Assembly: GCF_030817215.1 (NCBI RefSeq)
Contig: NZ_JAUSZA010000001.1
Coordinates: 5,926,501 to 5,990,500 of the forward strand
Origin: Paenibacillus sp. V4I3
GTDB lineage: Bacteria; Bacillota; Bacilli; Paenibacillales; NBRC-103111
Direction of reading: 5' to 3'
Length of the DNA: 64,000 bases
Shown here piece by piece: positions 51,225 to 60,258 of the stretch. Numbering within the stretch: the stretch's first letter is position 1; every line of letters starts with the position of its first letter. Position numbers and translations under genes: made by a program. The notes beneath the pieces are model-generated. The model was not told the DNA's origin and did no database searches. It worked only from the letters and a program-made list of their open reading frames with translations.

Positions 51225-53807
51225 TCATTCAAATCTTGATTCATCCATTATTTTTATACGGGAGTAAATCCCCTCTTTACGGACTTCTAGTTGCACTTCC
51301 CCCATTTGATCTGTACGTAACACTTGCACCTCATTTTCTTCCAAACGCCTTAACACATCAGGTGCTGGGTGACCATAACTATTCATACCTCCTACAGATA
51401 TGACAGCCCATGAAGGCTTCCAATAGTCGAGCCACCCTGGTGTCGTGGATGTTTTGCTGCCATGATGAGCAAGTTTCAGTACATCGACCTTATGATTTTT
51501 GTTTTGTTCTAGGTCAATTAACGAAGGATGTTCTTTTAAATAATCGACCACAACAGCTTCAGATTCTTTCTCCATATCGCCCGTAAATAACCAACGCGTC
51601 CCCTGCATCTCGAGCAAAAAAACAACGGACTGCGCATTCTGTTCTTTGACAATTTCAATGAGCCGATTATCTCTTTCCAAAGGGTACAGAACCTGCAATC
51701 TGGTAAGCGGATCAATCTGGATCCAATTGCTTACATTCGCAGGCAGAAGCGGCACTTTTCGCGTTAACAGGGTGTCAAATAATTTCTCTATGCTTGCCCC
51801 TGGCTTGAGCGTTCCATTAAAAAGAAACTGCTTGACGGGCATTTGCGCAATAACAGCCTGCAGACCGCCACTATGGTCCGCATCTTCATGGGTGAGAACT
51901 ACGAGATCAAGTTGATGAACACCACGTTTCTTGAGCAGCGGAACGAGCAGCTTTTGGCCAACTTCATAAGGATCCTTGCGAATTTTCCAAGCTTCACCAG
52001 GTTTCCTGAATGTAAGAGTCCCTCCACCATCAACCAGAATATGTCGACCATAAGGCGTCCGAATCAGAATAGCATCACCTTGACCAACGTCGATAAATTG
52101 AACGAGACCGGATCTATTGAAGCGCTCAGGCGAATACCCCATCCAAAGCAATAGCAGGAAACCTCCTGTCGCACATACTAACCATTTCGATAAGTTCACT
52201 TTCTTTTTGCCTTTAACACTTACCAAAACAATCGGAGGCTCTCTTCCAGCTTCTTGAGATAAGCGCCAACATAATCCATAAATCAAAATGAGAAAAGCAT
52301 AATAAAAGGCAATCCATGGTAAGCTTGGCGACGGCCACAGCATCTTAAATTGGTTAAAATGCTGAAGCTTGTCAGTCATCCAGAAAATTACTTCGTTTAA
52401 CCAAGAAATAAGCAAACCGATGCTTTTTCCTGCAGGAACATAGACCATTCCCAGAACTAGAGCAAGCAGGCCAGCGGGGAATACAATCATACTTATAACA
52501 GGAACCAAGATGGCATTAGCTAGCCAAGACAATAAAGAAAACTGATTAAAATAATAGATGGATACCGGAAAGGATACCATTTGGGAAACAAGCGTGATGG
52601 AAGCCGTATTTCGTATAATAGGGGAAGAAATCCACGGAACGAATAAATCATTGACTCTTTGTACGCCAACAATGAGACCAAGGGTAACCAGAAAAGAAAG
52701 CTGAAAGCTGACATCCAGCAGGAAGTATGGATCCCATAAAAGCATGATCCATGCGACAATCGCCATAATATGCAAAACATCCTTAAAAAGCCCTCGCCGC
52801 GCAGCATAGAGGGCAATTATAGACATGAGTCCGGCCCGAACAATGGAGGGCGAAGCACCTGTCAGTAGGATATAGAACGGCAATAACCATATACAGATTA
52901 GCAAATAGGTCTCCTTCGCCAGCTTTAATCGGCGCATGATCCAAATACAAACGCCAAGAAATACAGCAATATTCAAGCCGGATATAGCCAAAATATGGGT
53001 CAATCCCAGCTCCGAAAATTGCTGGAAGCGCTCGGGATCGAGATCGTCCGTTTGACCGATCAACATGCTCTTCATGAACCCCGCCTGCGGTGCGGAGAAG
53101 ATAAGGTCCATGCGCCTGCTAAGGGCACCTCGCAGCTCGTCGTTCCAGCGCAGCAGCTGGACGACGCTTAAGCGCGCAGCCGCAGGCTCGACCTGCGCCT
53201 GATCCACCCCTTTGGCAGAAAGCAGCCAATGGGTGTGGTGAAGGCGCAGGTATCGGCGGTAGTCGAAGCCGCCGAAGTTACGGGCCGGGGACGGGCTGCG
53301 CAGCGTCCCGTGCAGCGTCACGGCGTCGCCTCGGCGCCAGCCCGACGCCACCGCCTGCTGCGCCTGCTGGAGCAGGCGCAGCGAGACCTGCACGCTTTCC
53401 CCGCCGAGCGGGAAAGCTTCCGCGCTTGGGAAGCGGATGGATTCCGCTTCCATCGTGAAGCTGGCCCTGTCGCCGTCGACGGTGACAGGGCTGGAGAATC
53501 GACCGAGCAGCGTGACCTCGCTGCCGTCCAGGCTCATCTGCTGCTGCGCTAGCGGCAGCAGCGCAGAGACGTTTCGCTGGTCGGTCCATTGGAAGTAGCC
53601 GTAGGCTACTCCGACCAGCAGCAAGGCGCACAGCGGCTGTCTGCCAGGCAGCCGCAGCGCGTAGATGACGATAAGCGCAGCTAACAGCAGCGCGCTCGTC
53701 ATCAAAGATAACCACCGCAGCTCGGTATAGAGCGCCAGCGCGTAGCCAGTTATCCACAGACAACACCCTATAACAACTGGTCGTTTCATAAGCATTTGCA
53801 TATACAT
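51225..53807 (-). CDS. comEC: DNA internalization competence protein ComEC/Rec2
   Basis: 860-residue membrane channel for single-stranded DNA uptake. Order: N-terminal membrane helices and an OB-like external domain (about residues 60-200), the Competence domain with GQTDDLDPERFQQFSELGLTHILAISGLN-type region, multiple helices, then a C-terminal metallo-beta-lactamase-like domain (IDVGQGDAILI, LTHEDADHSGG, LFTGDME, LAHHGSKTST) thought to degrade the non-transported strand. ATG 53807. The first third (bases 53070-53700) is much more GC-rich than the rest. It is separated from comEB by 460 bp and a terminator. Confidence 0.96.
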   Translation of the reverse strand: MYMQMLMKRPVVIGCCLWITGYALALYTELRWLSLMTSALLLAALIVIYALRLPGRQPLCALLLVGVAYGYFQWTDQRNVSALLPLAQQQMSLDGSEVTLLGRFSSPVTVDGDRASFTMEAESIRFPSAEAFPLGGESVQVSLRLLQQAQQAVASGWRRGDAVTLHGTLRSPSPARNFGGFDYRRYLRLHHTHWLLSAKGVDQAQVEPAAARLSVVQLLRWNDELRGALSRRMDLIFSAPQAGFMKSMLIGQTDDLDPERFQQFSELGLTHILAISGLNIAVFLGVCIWIMRRLKLAKETYLLICIWLLPFYILLTGASPSIVRAGLMSIIALYAARRGLFKDVLHIMAIVAWIMLLWDPYFLLDVSFQLSFLVTLGLIVGVQRVNDLFVPWISSPIIRNTASITLVSQMVSFPVSIYYFNQFSLLSWLANAILVPVISMIVFPAGLLALVLGMVYVPAGKSIGLLISWLNEVIFWMTDKLQHFNQFKMLWPSPSLPWIAFYYAFLILIYGLCWRLSQEAGREPPIVLVSVKGKKKVNLSKWLVCATGGFLLLLWMGYSPERFNRSGLVQFIDVGQGDAILIRTPYGRHILVDGGGTLTFRKPGEAWKIRKDPYEVGQKLLVPLLKKRGVHQLDLVVLTHEDADHSGGLQAVIAQMPVKQFLFNGTLKPGASIEKLFDTLLTRKVPLLPANVSNWIQIDPLTRLQVLYPLERDNRLIEIVKEQNAQSVVFLLEMQGTRWLFTGDMEKESEAVVVDYLKEHPSLIDLEQNKNHKVDVLKLAHHGSKTSTTPGWLDYWKPSWAVISVGGMNSYGHPAPDVLRRLEENEVQVLRTDQMGEVQLEVRKEGIYSRIKIMDESRFE

Positions 53808-53853
53808 TTGCTTCCCCCTCCTCTTGAATGTTATAAAATCGAATTGTATTCAT

Positions 53854-54193
53854 TTACACATGTATTTGAAGAAACGATATGTACATTGAACTTCATCATT
53901 CATCTTTCATCTTTCATCTTTCATCATCATCATTCATCTGCATCATTGGATTTTTTACAATGCTTTTCACTCTCAGACTTCAAAAAACAGCTCCTGTTGG
54001 AGTAATTCCAATAGAAGTCTCCTGAAAAGACAATCTTCAAGGATAATCATAAATTTCATTGGATTATTCCAGTCAAAGCACAATAACCCAAGTCAGAATA
54101 GCCATTACACTGTATTTACTCCAATGAAAATGTAGGTACTGCGCAGTTACCGCGCCTTTGATATCCATACTTTTTATCAGCTGCATAACGAAC
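53854..54193. other. comEB-comEC gap with a short tandem-repeat tract
   Basis: No gene. Bases 53893-53945 hold a simple repeat of (T)CATCTT / CAT units. Further along are short inverted repeats of the TTGGA/TCCAA type (53994-54010 and around 54058-54075). A promoter for comEC should lie here but none was recognised. Confidence 0.5.
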
Positions 54194-54244
54194 AAAAAAA
54201 CCTCTCCCCAGAGCAGCCCTAAAGACTGCTTCTAGAAAGAGGTT
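54194..54244 (-). terminator. Terminator after comEB
   Basis: On the minus strand AACCTCT...AGAAGCAG pairs with CTGCTCT...AGAGGTT, followed by TTTTTTTG. It lies 25 bp past comEB and suggests comEC is transcribed separately. Confidence 0.85.
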
Positions 54245-54269
54245 CTTCCCCTTGCTTCAGTAAACATAT

Positions 54270-54782
54270 TTAATTCACAACGTCAGATACAGTACCTGGT
54301 GGAGGTTCATATCCTTCCATTTTACGGAAAACGATACCTCTGTTCTCCATCAAATGGCTTACTTTCTCATGATCCTTGGGGTATCCGCGATGGAAAACGA
54401 TCTCCATAACACCGCTGTTGGCCAGCATATTCGCACATGTCCAGCAAGGCTGATCTGTAACATAGACAGTCGATCCTTCGCGATCTTCCCGATCCGTAAA
54501 TAGCAGTAGATTTTGCTCTGCATGGATCGTACGAATGCATCGCTGTTTACGAATAACTTCCTCGGTATCATCCACCACTTTCAGCTCGATTTCTTCTACA
54601 AGCATGCAGCCTGCCTCTGTGCAATCGGGTACACCCATGGGGGCACCATTGTAAGCAGTTCCTAGCAGCTTCTTACCCTGAACCAACACTGCCCCCACAT
54701 GCCGACGGTTACATCTTGATCGTGTTGATGCCATGTAAGCAATATCGAGGAAATAAGTATCCCAATCTTTACGGTTGTTCAT
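54270..54782 (-). CDS. comEB: Deoxycytidylate deaminase-like protein ComEB
   Basis: 170-residue zinc-dependent dCMP deaminase family enzyme, dCMP to dUMP. Zinc ligands are seen in the HAE motif (TIHAEQNLL) and PCWTC (DQPCWTCANM). The N-terminus RCNRRHVGAVLVQ is typical. Start at ATG 54782 behind AAGGAGGAG (13 bases); a GTG frame to 54815 would start over this site. Part of the comE locus in Bacillus, though not needed for transformation there. Confidence 0.94.
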   Translation of the reverse strand: MNNRKDWDTYFLDIAYMASTRSRCNRRHVGAVLVQGKKLLGTAYNGAPMGVPDCTEAGCMLVEEIELKVVDDTEEVIRKQRCIRTIHAEQNLLLFTDREDREGSTVYVTDQPCWTCANMLANSGVMEIVFHRGYPKDHEKVSHLMENRGIVFRKMEGYEPPPGTVSDVVN

Positions 54783-54892
54783 AACGGATTGCTGACTCCT
54801 CCTTCCGAAGATCACTGATATAACTATTGAATCCCTTTTTTCATTTCTAGTATTCTCTCATATTTTCTAGCAAAATAAAAGAAAAGCAAGGA

Positions 54893-55492
54893 CTACGACG
54901 TAGTTACATAAAGAAATACCTTTAACTTCTCAAGCATTTTCTCCCCGATTCCCTTCACCTCTATCAGTTCTTCAATCCGGCTAAATCGCCCCTTCTTTAA
55001 TCGATAGTCCAAAATAGCCCTTGCCTTGCTCTCTCCAATACCCGGTATTTCATCTAACTGCTTGAGCGTAGCTGTGTTAAGATCCAATTGACCAGTAGAC
55101 CGTGCTGCTGGCAAACTAGCCTCCGGTTTTTCATTAGATACAACAGAAGGCGTAGGCATTGCCATAGGTGCAGGTATTGCTGATTTCGGTTCTGTGTCTA
55201 TGGTTGCATTTGGTTCTGTGTCTGTGGTTGTCTTCGGCTCAGTGTCTCTCGTTGCCTTCGGTTCTTCGTCTATCGTAGTTTTCGAATCTAATTTCCCTGT
55301 AAGTTTCGCTTCATGTAGCGACTCCTCCCCAGTTTGAGAAATCATAGCCTGCATCTGAGTGTTCAAAGGCATAAAATCTGTCTGAATCATAGATCTGCCT
55401 CCACGAAGGAATGGCCAAGCGACAAAAGCAAATAAACAGATCGCTGCCATCATGAGCAGTATCCTTCCTCTTTTGGAACCAAAAAAATCCAC
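54893..55492 (-). CDS. comEA: Competence DNA receptor ComEA
   Basis: 199-residue membrane-anchored DNA-binding protein. One N-terminal helix (GRILLMMAAICLFAFVAWPF), a repetitive linker of four 8-residue units of the type EPK(A/T)TxDT (about residues 72-105), and a C-terminal helix-hairpin-helix pair: LNTATLKQLDEIPGIGESKA and RIEELIEVKGIGEKMLEKLK. The start is GTG 55492 with GAGGAGGG five bases upstream; the palindromic repeat at 55498-55572 joins that site. Divergent from comER as in Bacillus. Confidence 0.94.
   Translation of the reverse strand: MDFFGSKRGRILLMMAAICLFAFVAWPFLRGGRSMIQTDFMPLNTQMQAMISQTGEESLHEAKLTGKLDSKTTIDEEPKATRDTEPKTTTDTEPNATIDTEPKSAIPAPMAMPTPSVVSNEKPEASLPAARSTGQLDLNTATLKQLDEIPGIGESKARAILDYRLKKGRFSRIEELIEVKGIGEKMLEKLKVFLYVTTS
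55185..55285 (-). repeat. comEA: 24-bp tandem repeat in comEA
   Basis: Four imperfect in-frame 24-bp units encode EPKxTxDT-type octapeptides in the linker between membrane helix and DNA-binding domain. Copy number probably varies among strains. Confidence 0.8.
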
Positions 55493-55497
55493 GAATT

Positions 55498-55572
55498 CCC
55501 TCCTCAGAGTTTTGCTTTAGCAAAACTGACTTCGAAAGCATAAACTTTAGAGTTTTACTTTTAGCAAAACTT
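55498..55572. repeat. Palindromic repeat abutting the comEA Shine-Dalgarno (copy C)
   Basis: AGTTTTGC-TTTA-GCAAAACT (55508-55527), identical to the hairpin at 38916-38935, then a GACTTCGAAAGCAT segment and a longer relative AGTTTTACTTTTAGCAAAACT (55551-55571). On the minus strand the first hairpin runs into CTGAGGAGGG before the comEA GTG. Confidence 0.75.
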
Positions 55573-55708
55573 GAATCTTAAGTCTTTTCGAACATAATTG
55601 CTGACATATGAACATATACATGAAAAAGCATCTGAATGGCATTTAAAACTGACCCCGTTCAATAAACGATGAAAGAAAGTGACTGATTTTTTCGGGAGGG
55701 ATTACTGG

Positions 55709-56536
55709 ATGAAAGCAGGATTCATCGGTACTGGGAGTATGGGAAGTATTCTGATTGAAGCGTTCATTCATTCTGGAGCTTTCAATCCGGAGCAAATTAT
55801 TGCGGGAAATCGAACAATTCGTAAAGTTGAGCTGCTTGCGGAGACATATCCTGGACTTCATGTTGCCGGGTCGAATAGAGAAGTCGTACTGGGGAGCGAT
55901 CTCATCTTTCTATGTGTGAAGCCATCTGAATTCAAGACGGTTATTGATGAAATCAAAGAGGACGTGCTTCCCTCTCAACTCATCGTGTCCATCACAAGCC
56001 CTGTCCTGCTCAAACATTTGGAAGGTCTTCTGCCGGCGAAAATCAGTAAAATTATCCCAAGTATCACGAACTACGTGTTAAGTGGTGCTACACTATGTAT
56101 TCATGGGAATCGAATGCAGCCTGAGGACAAAGAGTGGCTTGAGAACCTATTTGCGCATATATCTTCACCTATTCGTGTTTCTGAAAATTATACGCGGATC
56201 TCATCCGATATATCCAGCTGCGGTCCCGCTTTTCTAGCCAAATTCCTGCAATCTTTTATTGATGCAGCTGTCGAGGCAACTGGTATTTCAATTGAGGAAG
56301 CTACCTTACTTGCCAGTGAAATGACGCTAGGCACAGGTAAGCTGCTTACGACCGGAGGATTCAACCCTACTACTCTGCAAAAACGCGTATCTGTTCCCGG
56401 TGGAATCACAGCGGAAGGATTACGTATTTTGGACGACGAGCTTGCGGGGATATTCTCACGAGTCATTTGTGCTACACATACCAAATATGAAGAAGACATT
56501 GAGAAGGCAGAGCTGCTGTTTACTTTGAAGCAGTAG
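55709..56536 (+). CDS. comER: ComER, pyrroline-5-carboxylate reductase-like protein
   Basis: 275-residue NAD(P)-binding protein of the ProC family. N-terminal Rossmann motif GFIGTGSMGS, FLCVKPSEF, and the C-terminal dimerisation domain with CGPAFLAKFLQSFIDAA and the VPGGITAEGL motif. Start at ATG 55709 behind GGGAGGG. Transcribed divergently from comEA as in B. subtilis, where comER is not needed for competence and has been linked to sporulation and biofilm control. Convergent with leuS, 26 bp apart. Confidence 0.94.
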   Translation: MKAGFIGTGSMGSILIEAFIHSGAFNPEQIIAGNRTIRKVELLAETYPGLHVAGSNREVVLGSDLIFLCVKPSEFKTVIDEIKEDVLPSQLIVSITSPVLLKHLEGLLPAKISKIIPSITNYVLSGATLCIHGNRMQPEDKEWLENLFAHISSPIRVSENYTRISSDISSCGPAFLAKFLQSFIDAAVEATGISIEEATLLASEMTLGTGKLLTTGGFNPTTLQKRVSVPGGITAEGLRILDDELAGIFSRVICATHTKYEEDIEKAELLFTLKQ

Positions 56537-56562
56537 CCTTCCCAAATTGTCAACTTCTCTTG

Positions 56563-59031
56563 CTATCCTACGACAATATTTACTAATTTACCTTTTACAA
56601 CAATCAATTTGCGAACGGCCTTTCCGGCGGTCGCTTCTTTGACTTTATCGAGGTCAAATGCGATTTTTTCCATCTCAGCTTCATCTGTATCCTTGGAAAT
56701 CAGCACACGATCAACAATTTTTCCATTGACCTGTACAACAATCTCAATTTCATTGTCGACTGTCCACGCTTCATCGTAGGTTGGCCACGGCTGATAGGTA
56801 ATTGATTCTGTGCCGCCGAGCTTCTCCCAAAGTTCTTCGGCCAAATGCGGCGCAATTGGAGATAACATTTGAACGAAATTTTTCATCGCTTCAAGCGGTA
56901 AACGTTCTGTTTTATAGGCTTCATTCACGAAAATCATCATTTGACTGATCGCTGTATTAAACCTAAGGGCTTCGAAATCCTCGGTTATTTTTTTGATCGT
57001 CCGGTGCCAAGTACGTTTGAACGCATCGCTGCCCAATGTTTCGGCGGCGCTGATTTTAGCATTTATTTGACCATTCTCGTCAACAAACAGCCTCCACACA
57101 CGATTCAAGTAACGATAGATACCATCCACACCCGTTGTATTCCATGGTTTTGTAGCTTCAAGTGGTCCCATGAACATTTCGTAAATACGCAGTGTGTCGG
57201 CCCCTTGATCGCTGACGATATCATCCGGATTCACAACGTTACCGCGAGATTTACTCATTTTCTCCATGTTCTCACCAAGAATCATCCCTTGGTTTACAAG
57301 CTTATGGAAAGGCTCTTTGGTATGAACAAAGCCAAGATCATAAAGCACCTTATGCCAGAAACGCGCATACAGCAAGTGAAGAACAGCATGTTCCGCTCCG
57401 CCGATGTAAAGATCTACAGGCAACCATTGCTGCTGAAGCTCCTGCGAACAAAACTCTTTATCATTACGCGGATCGATAAAACGTAGATAGTACCAGCAGC
57501 TGCCGGCCCATTGCGGCATGGTATTCGTTTCACGGCGAGCTTTCATGCCGGTTTCCGGATCAATCGTATTTACCCATTCGGATACGTTCGCAAGCGGTGA
57601 TTCTCCTGTACCTGATGGTTTAATTTCATCGACTTGCGGAAGCAAGAGTGGCAGTTGATCCACGGGAACAGGCTTCATTGTGCCATCTTCAAGATGAAGA
57701 ATTGGAATCGGCTCTCCCCAATATCTTTGACGGCTGAAGAGCCAATCTCTCAAGCGGTAGGTTACTTTGCCGCGGCCTTTGCCGTTTTGCGTAAGCCAAG
57801 CGATCATATGGCTGATCCCTTGTTCGATGTTCATGCCATTAATCGGACCGGAATTGACATGTTCGCCATCCCCTGCGTAAGCTTCCTTCTCAACGTCTCC
57901 ACCTTGTACGACTTCGATAATCGGCAAATTAAACTGTTTAGCAAACTCCCAGTCACGTTGATCGTGTCCTGGAACAGCCATGATTGCTCCCGTACCGTAA
58001 CCGCCAAGCACATAGTCAGCAATCCAAATTGGCACTTTGGCGCCATTTACCGGATTGACAGCATACGCTCCTGTGAAAACACCTGTCTTGTCTTTTGCAA
58101 GATCCGTACGTTCGAGATCGCTTTTGCGAGAAGCTTTTTCTTGGTATTCCTTAATGGCAGCAGCTTGATCGCCTGTTGTAATTTGCTCAACAAGCTCATG
58201 CTCAGGTGCCAGAACGCAGTACGTAGCGCCAAACAATGTATCTGGACGTGTAGTGAAAACCGTCAGACTCTTCTCATCGTATCCATCAATGGCAAATTGG
58301 ACTTCTGCCCCTGTTGATTTACCAATCCAGTTGCGCTGCATATCTTTGATGCTTTCGGACCAATCCAGCTCCTCAAGATCTTCAAGTAGACGTTCAGCGT
58401 ACTCGGTAATTTTCAGAATCCATTGACGCATCGGCTTACGAATAACGGGATGGTTACCGCGCTCGCTTAGACCGTCAATTACTTCTTCATTAGCAAGAAC
58501 AGTTCCCAGCGCTGGACACCAGTTTACGGGCACTTCATCCACATAAGCGAGTCCTTTATTGTACAACTGGATGAAAATCCATTGTGTCCATTTGTAATAC
58601 TCAGGATCTGTTGTACTAATTTCACGATCCCAATCGTACGAGAAGCCTAGTGATTTAATTTGACGACGGAATGTATCAATGTTCTTCTTGGTGAATTCTC
58701 GCGGATCATTTCCCGTATCCAGTGCGTATTGTTCAGCAGGAAGTCCGAAAGCGTCCCATCCCATTGGATGAAGTACATTAAAACCTCTCATCCGTTTGAA
58801 ACGTGAAACGATATCAGTTGCTGTGTAGCCTTCCGGATGCCCTACATGCAGACCAGCTCCTGATGGGTAAGGGAACATATCCAACGCATAAAACTTCGGC
58901 TTATCCGAATTCTCAAGCACCTTAAACGTTTTCTTCGCATCCCAATAAGCCTGCCATTTCGGCTCAATTGCTTGTGGATTATAGCCTTGCTGCTCTTTTG
59001 TTTCTTTGGTTTCTTTAGTTTCCTGTGTCAT
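56563..59031 (-). CDS. leuS: Leucyl-tRNA synthetase
   Basis: 822-residue class I aminoacyl-tRNA synthetase with editing domain. HIGH-like motif GLHVGHPEGY near residue 52, the KMSKS motif EKMSKSRGNV near residue 588, the connective-peptide editing region (TTRPDTLFGATYC, Asp-rich) and a C-terminal tRNA-binding domain. An N-terminal TKE-TKE repeat (about residues 4-12) from 9-bp tandem repeats is a small oddity. Start ATG 59031 after GGGAGGA. Controlled by the upstream T-box. Confidence 0.98.
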   Translation of the reverse strand: MTQETKETKETKEQQGYNPQAIEPKWQAYWDAKKTFKVLENSDKPKFYALDMFPYPSGAGLHVGHPEGYTATDIVSRFKRMRGFNVLHPMGWDAFGLPAEQYALDTGNDPREFTKKNIDTFRRQIKSLGFSYDWDREISTTDPEYYKWTQWIFIQLYNKGLAYVDEVPVNWCPALGTVLANEEVIDGLSERGNHPVIRKPMRQWILKITEYAERLLEDLEELDWSESIKDMQRNWIGKSTGAEVQFAIDGYDEKSLTVFTTRPDTLFGATYCVLAPEHELVEQITTGDQAAAIKEYQEKASRKSDLERTDLAKDKTGVFTGAYAVNPVNGAKVPIWIADYVLGGYGTGAIMAVPGHDQRDWEFAKQFNLPIIEVVQGGDVEKEAYAGDGEHVNSGPINGMNIEQGISHMIAWLTQNGKGRGKVTYRLRDWLFSRQRYWGEPIPILHLEDGTMKPVPVDQLPLLLPQVDEIKPSGTGESPLANVSEWVNTIDPETGMKARRETNTMPQWAGSCWYYLRFIDPRNDKEFCSQELQQQWLPVDLYIGGAEHAVLHLLYARFWHKVLYDLGFVHTKEPFHKLVNQGMILGENMEKMSKSRGNVVNPDDIVSDQGADTLRIYEMFMGPLEATKPWNTTGVDGIYRYLNRVWRLFVDENGQINAKISAAETLGSDAFKRTWHRTIKKITEDFEALRFNTAISQMMIFVNEAYKTERLPLEAMKNFVQMLSPIAPHLAEELWEKLGGTESITYQPWPTYDEAWTVDNEIEIVVQVNGKIVDRVLISKDTDEAEMEKIAFDLDKVKEATAGKAVRKLIVVKGKLVNIVVG

Positions 59032-59086
59032 GTGCAAAATCCTCCCTGTGTACAGCCATCCTCTTCATCATTCAAAAGCGCTGTAA

Positions 59087-59440
59087 GCGCCAAAAAACCC
59101 CTCATCGCTAGCGGATATCGCTAGGGACGAGAGGTTAGATTCCCGTGGTACCACCCTAGTTAACACAAGCATTCTTTGCCTGTGTTCACTCTGCCCCTTA
59201 ACGCGGGTGAGACGATCCAGCTAGCACCATATATAGGGATCTTTGAGCGTAGCTCAAAGTCTCTCCGCTATAGGGATCTTTGAGCGTAGCTCAAGTCTCT
59301 CCGCTTTCCATGGTGATTCACCTTCTAGCTCCAAGGCGAGTTCACAAGACTGACATCTACCGGCTTCCACCCTACATCCGGCTCTCTGAAAGATGCTGTA
59401 CAAGTTACTATTCCTCTTCTTAGCTTTAATAATCTAATTA
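59087..59440 (-). promoter_or_regulatory. Leucine T-box riboswitch (leuS leader)
   Basis: Minus-strand leader between promoter and leuS. Seen: Stem I with its AGAGAGCCGG and GGTGGAAGCCGGT arms, a specifier loop with GAACTC in which CTC (59338-59340) is a leucine codon, the T-box sequence AGGGTGGTACCACGG (59143-59157) that pairs with the tRNA acceptor end, and a terminator (59092-59134) with a CTAGCG/CGCTAG stem and TTTTTT. Uncharged tRNA-Leu should stabilise the antiterminator. Between Stem I and the T-box lies a duplicated hairpin (59233-59305). Confidence 0.95.
59233..59305 (-). repeat. Tandem duplication inside the leuS T-box leader
   Basis: Two copies, 37 bp (59233-59269) and 36 bp (59270-59305), differing by one deleted base. 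Each encodes a CTTTGAGC-TAC-GCTCAAAG type hairpin on the minus strand. It lies between Stem I and the antiterminator. Confidence 0.9.
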
Positions 59441-59446
59441 GCTTTG

Positions 59447-59476
59447 ATTATATGTAAAATAATGCCGCACTGTCAA
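59447..59476 (-). promoter_or_regulatory. Promoter of the leuS leader
   Basis: On the minus strand a perfect TTGACA (59471-59476) and TATAAT (59447-59452) with 18-bp spacing, just upstream of T-box Stem I. Vegetative sigma-A type. Confidence 0.92.
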
Positions 59477-59498
59477 GCTGCAATGGACTTCATTGTCG

Positions 59499-60257
59499 TT
59501 ATTTCTTTGCAATAAAGAAAGCTCGCTCCGTCATAGAGGTAGGTTGCTCCCAAGTAAAGTCAGCAGCCATTTGCACCTCAGTGAAACCGACTGCAAGCAG
59601 CATTTCCTTAAGCCAATGCAAAGAATAAGCCCTTTGCAGATGAGTTTCATCGATACGTCGGAAAGAATCCTTTCCGCTGTCTTTGACAAATATGGTCAAC
59701 TCGTGCTCAATCTGCACTCTTTCTTCATCTAACTCGCTTGTCCATATGTAGGCAACATCGTCTTCATTCAGGAAAAAGGGCTGAGAGTCTGCATAAGCGA
59801 ACAACTGCTCAGGTGTATGCACATCAAAAAGGAAAAGACCGCCTGGCTTAAGACCCTTAAAGGTTTGACGGAAAGCATCAACGATATCTTCTTCCTCTAG
59901 CAAATAGTTGAGACTATCACAGATCGAAAGCGCCACATCCACTTGTTCACCGAGGTCCCATTCACGCAGATCCTGTTGTACCCAATGAATGGTGCCACCG
60001 CGCAGTTGACTTTTGTGCTCCCCCGTTTTTTGCTCGGCGACTGCCAACATGTCTTCAGATAAATCAATACCTGTCAGCTGGTACCCTTCCAAGGCTAAAG
60101 GAATCGTCAAATTTCCAGTACCACAGCCCAGATCAACAATCGTAGATGGTTTCATACCAAATCGTTCGAAGCTTTCTTTCACAAAACGAAGCCAATCTTC
60201 ATATGGCATGCTGTTCATCAAGCGATCATAGGTGTACGCGAATTTTTCGTAACTCAT
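59499..60257 (-). CDS. yqeM: Class I SAM-dependent methyltransferase YqeM
   Basis: 252-residue small-molecule type methyltransferase. Motif I IVDLGCGTGNLTIPLA (about residues 41-56), motif II LTGIDLSEDMLAVA, and the acidic CDSLNYLLEEED region. B. subtilis yqeM lies at the same place, after rsfS and before comER. The substrate is unknown. Starts at ATG 60257, one base from the stop of the S1 protein gene upstream. Confidence 0.92.
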   Translation of the reverse strand: MSYEKFAYTYDRLMNSMPYEDWLRFVKESFERFGMKPSTIVDLGCGTGNLTIPLALEGYQLTGIDLSEDMLAVAEQKTGEHKSQLRGGTIHWVQQDLREWDLGEQVDVALSICDSLNYLLEEEDIVDAFRQTFKGLKPGGLFLFDVHTPEQLFAYADSQPFFLNEDDVAYIWTSELDEERVQIEHELTIFVKDSGKDSFRRIDETHLQRAYSLHWLKEMLLAVGFTEVQMAADFTWEQPTSMTERAFFIAKK

Positions 60258-60258
60258 G

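Noticed and set aside
53893..53945. CATCTT simple repeat as a regulatory element
   Set aside because: It looks like replication-slippage microsatellite; nothing ties it to a function.
57634..58317. 227-residue plus-strand frame opposite leuS
   Set aside because: Antisense shadow with no ribosome binding site or domain.
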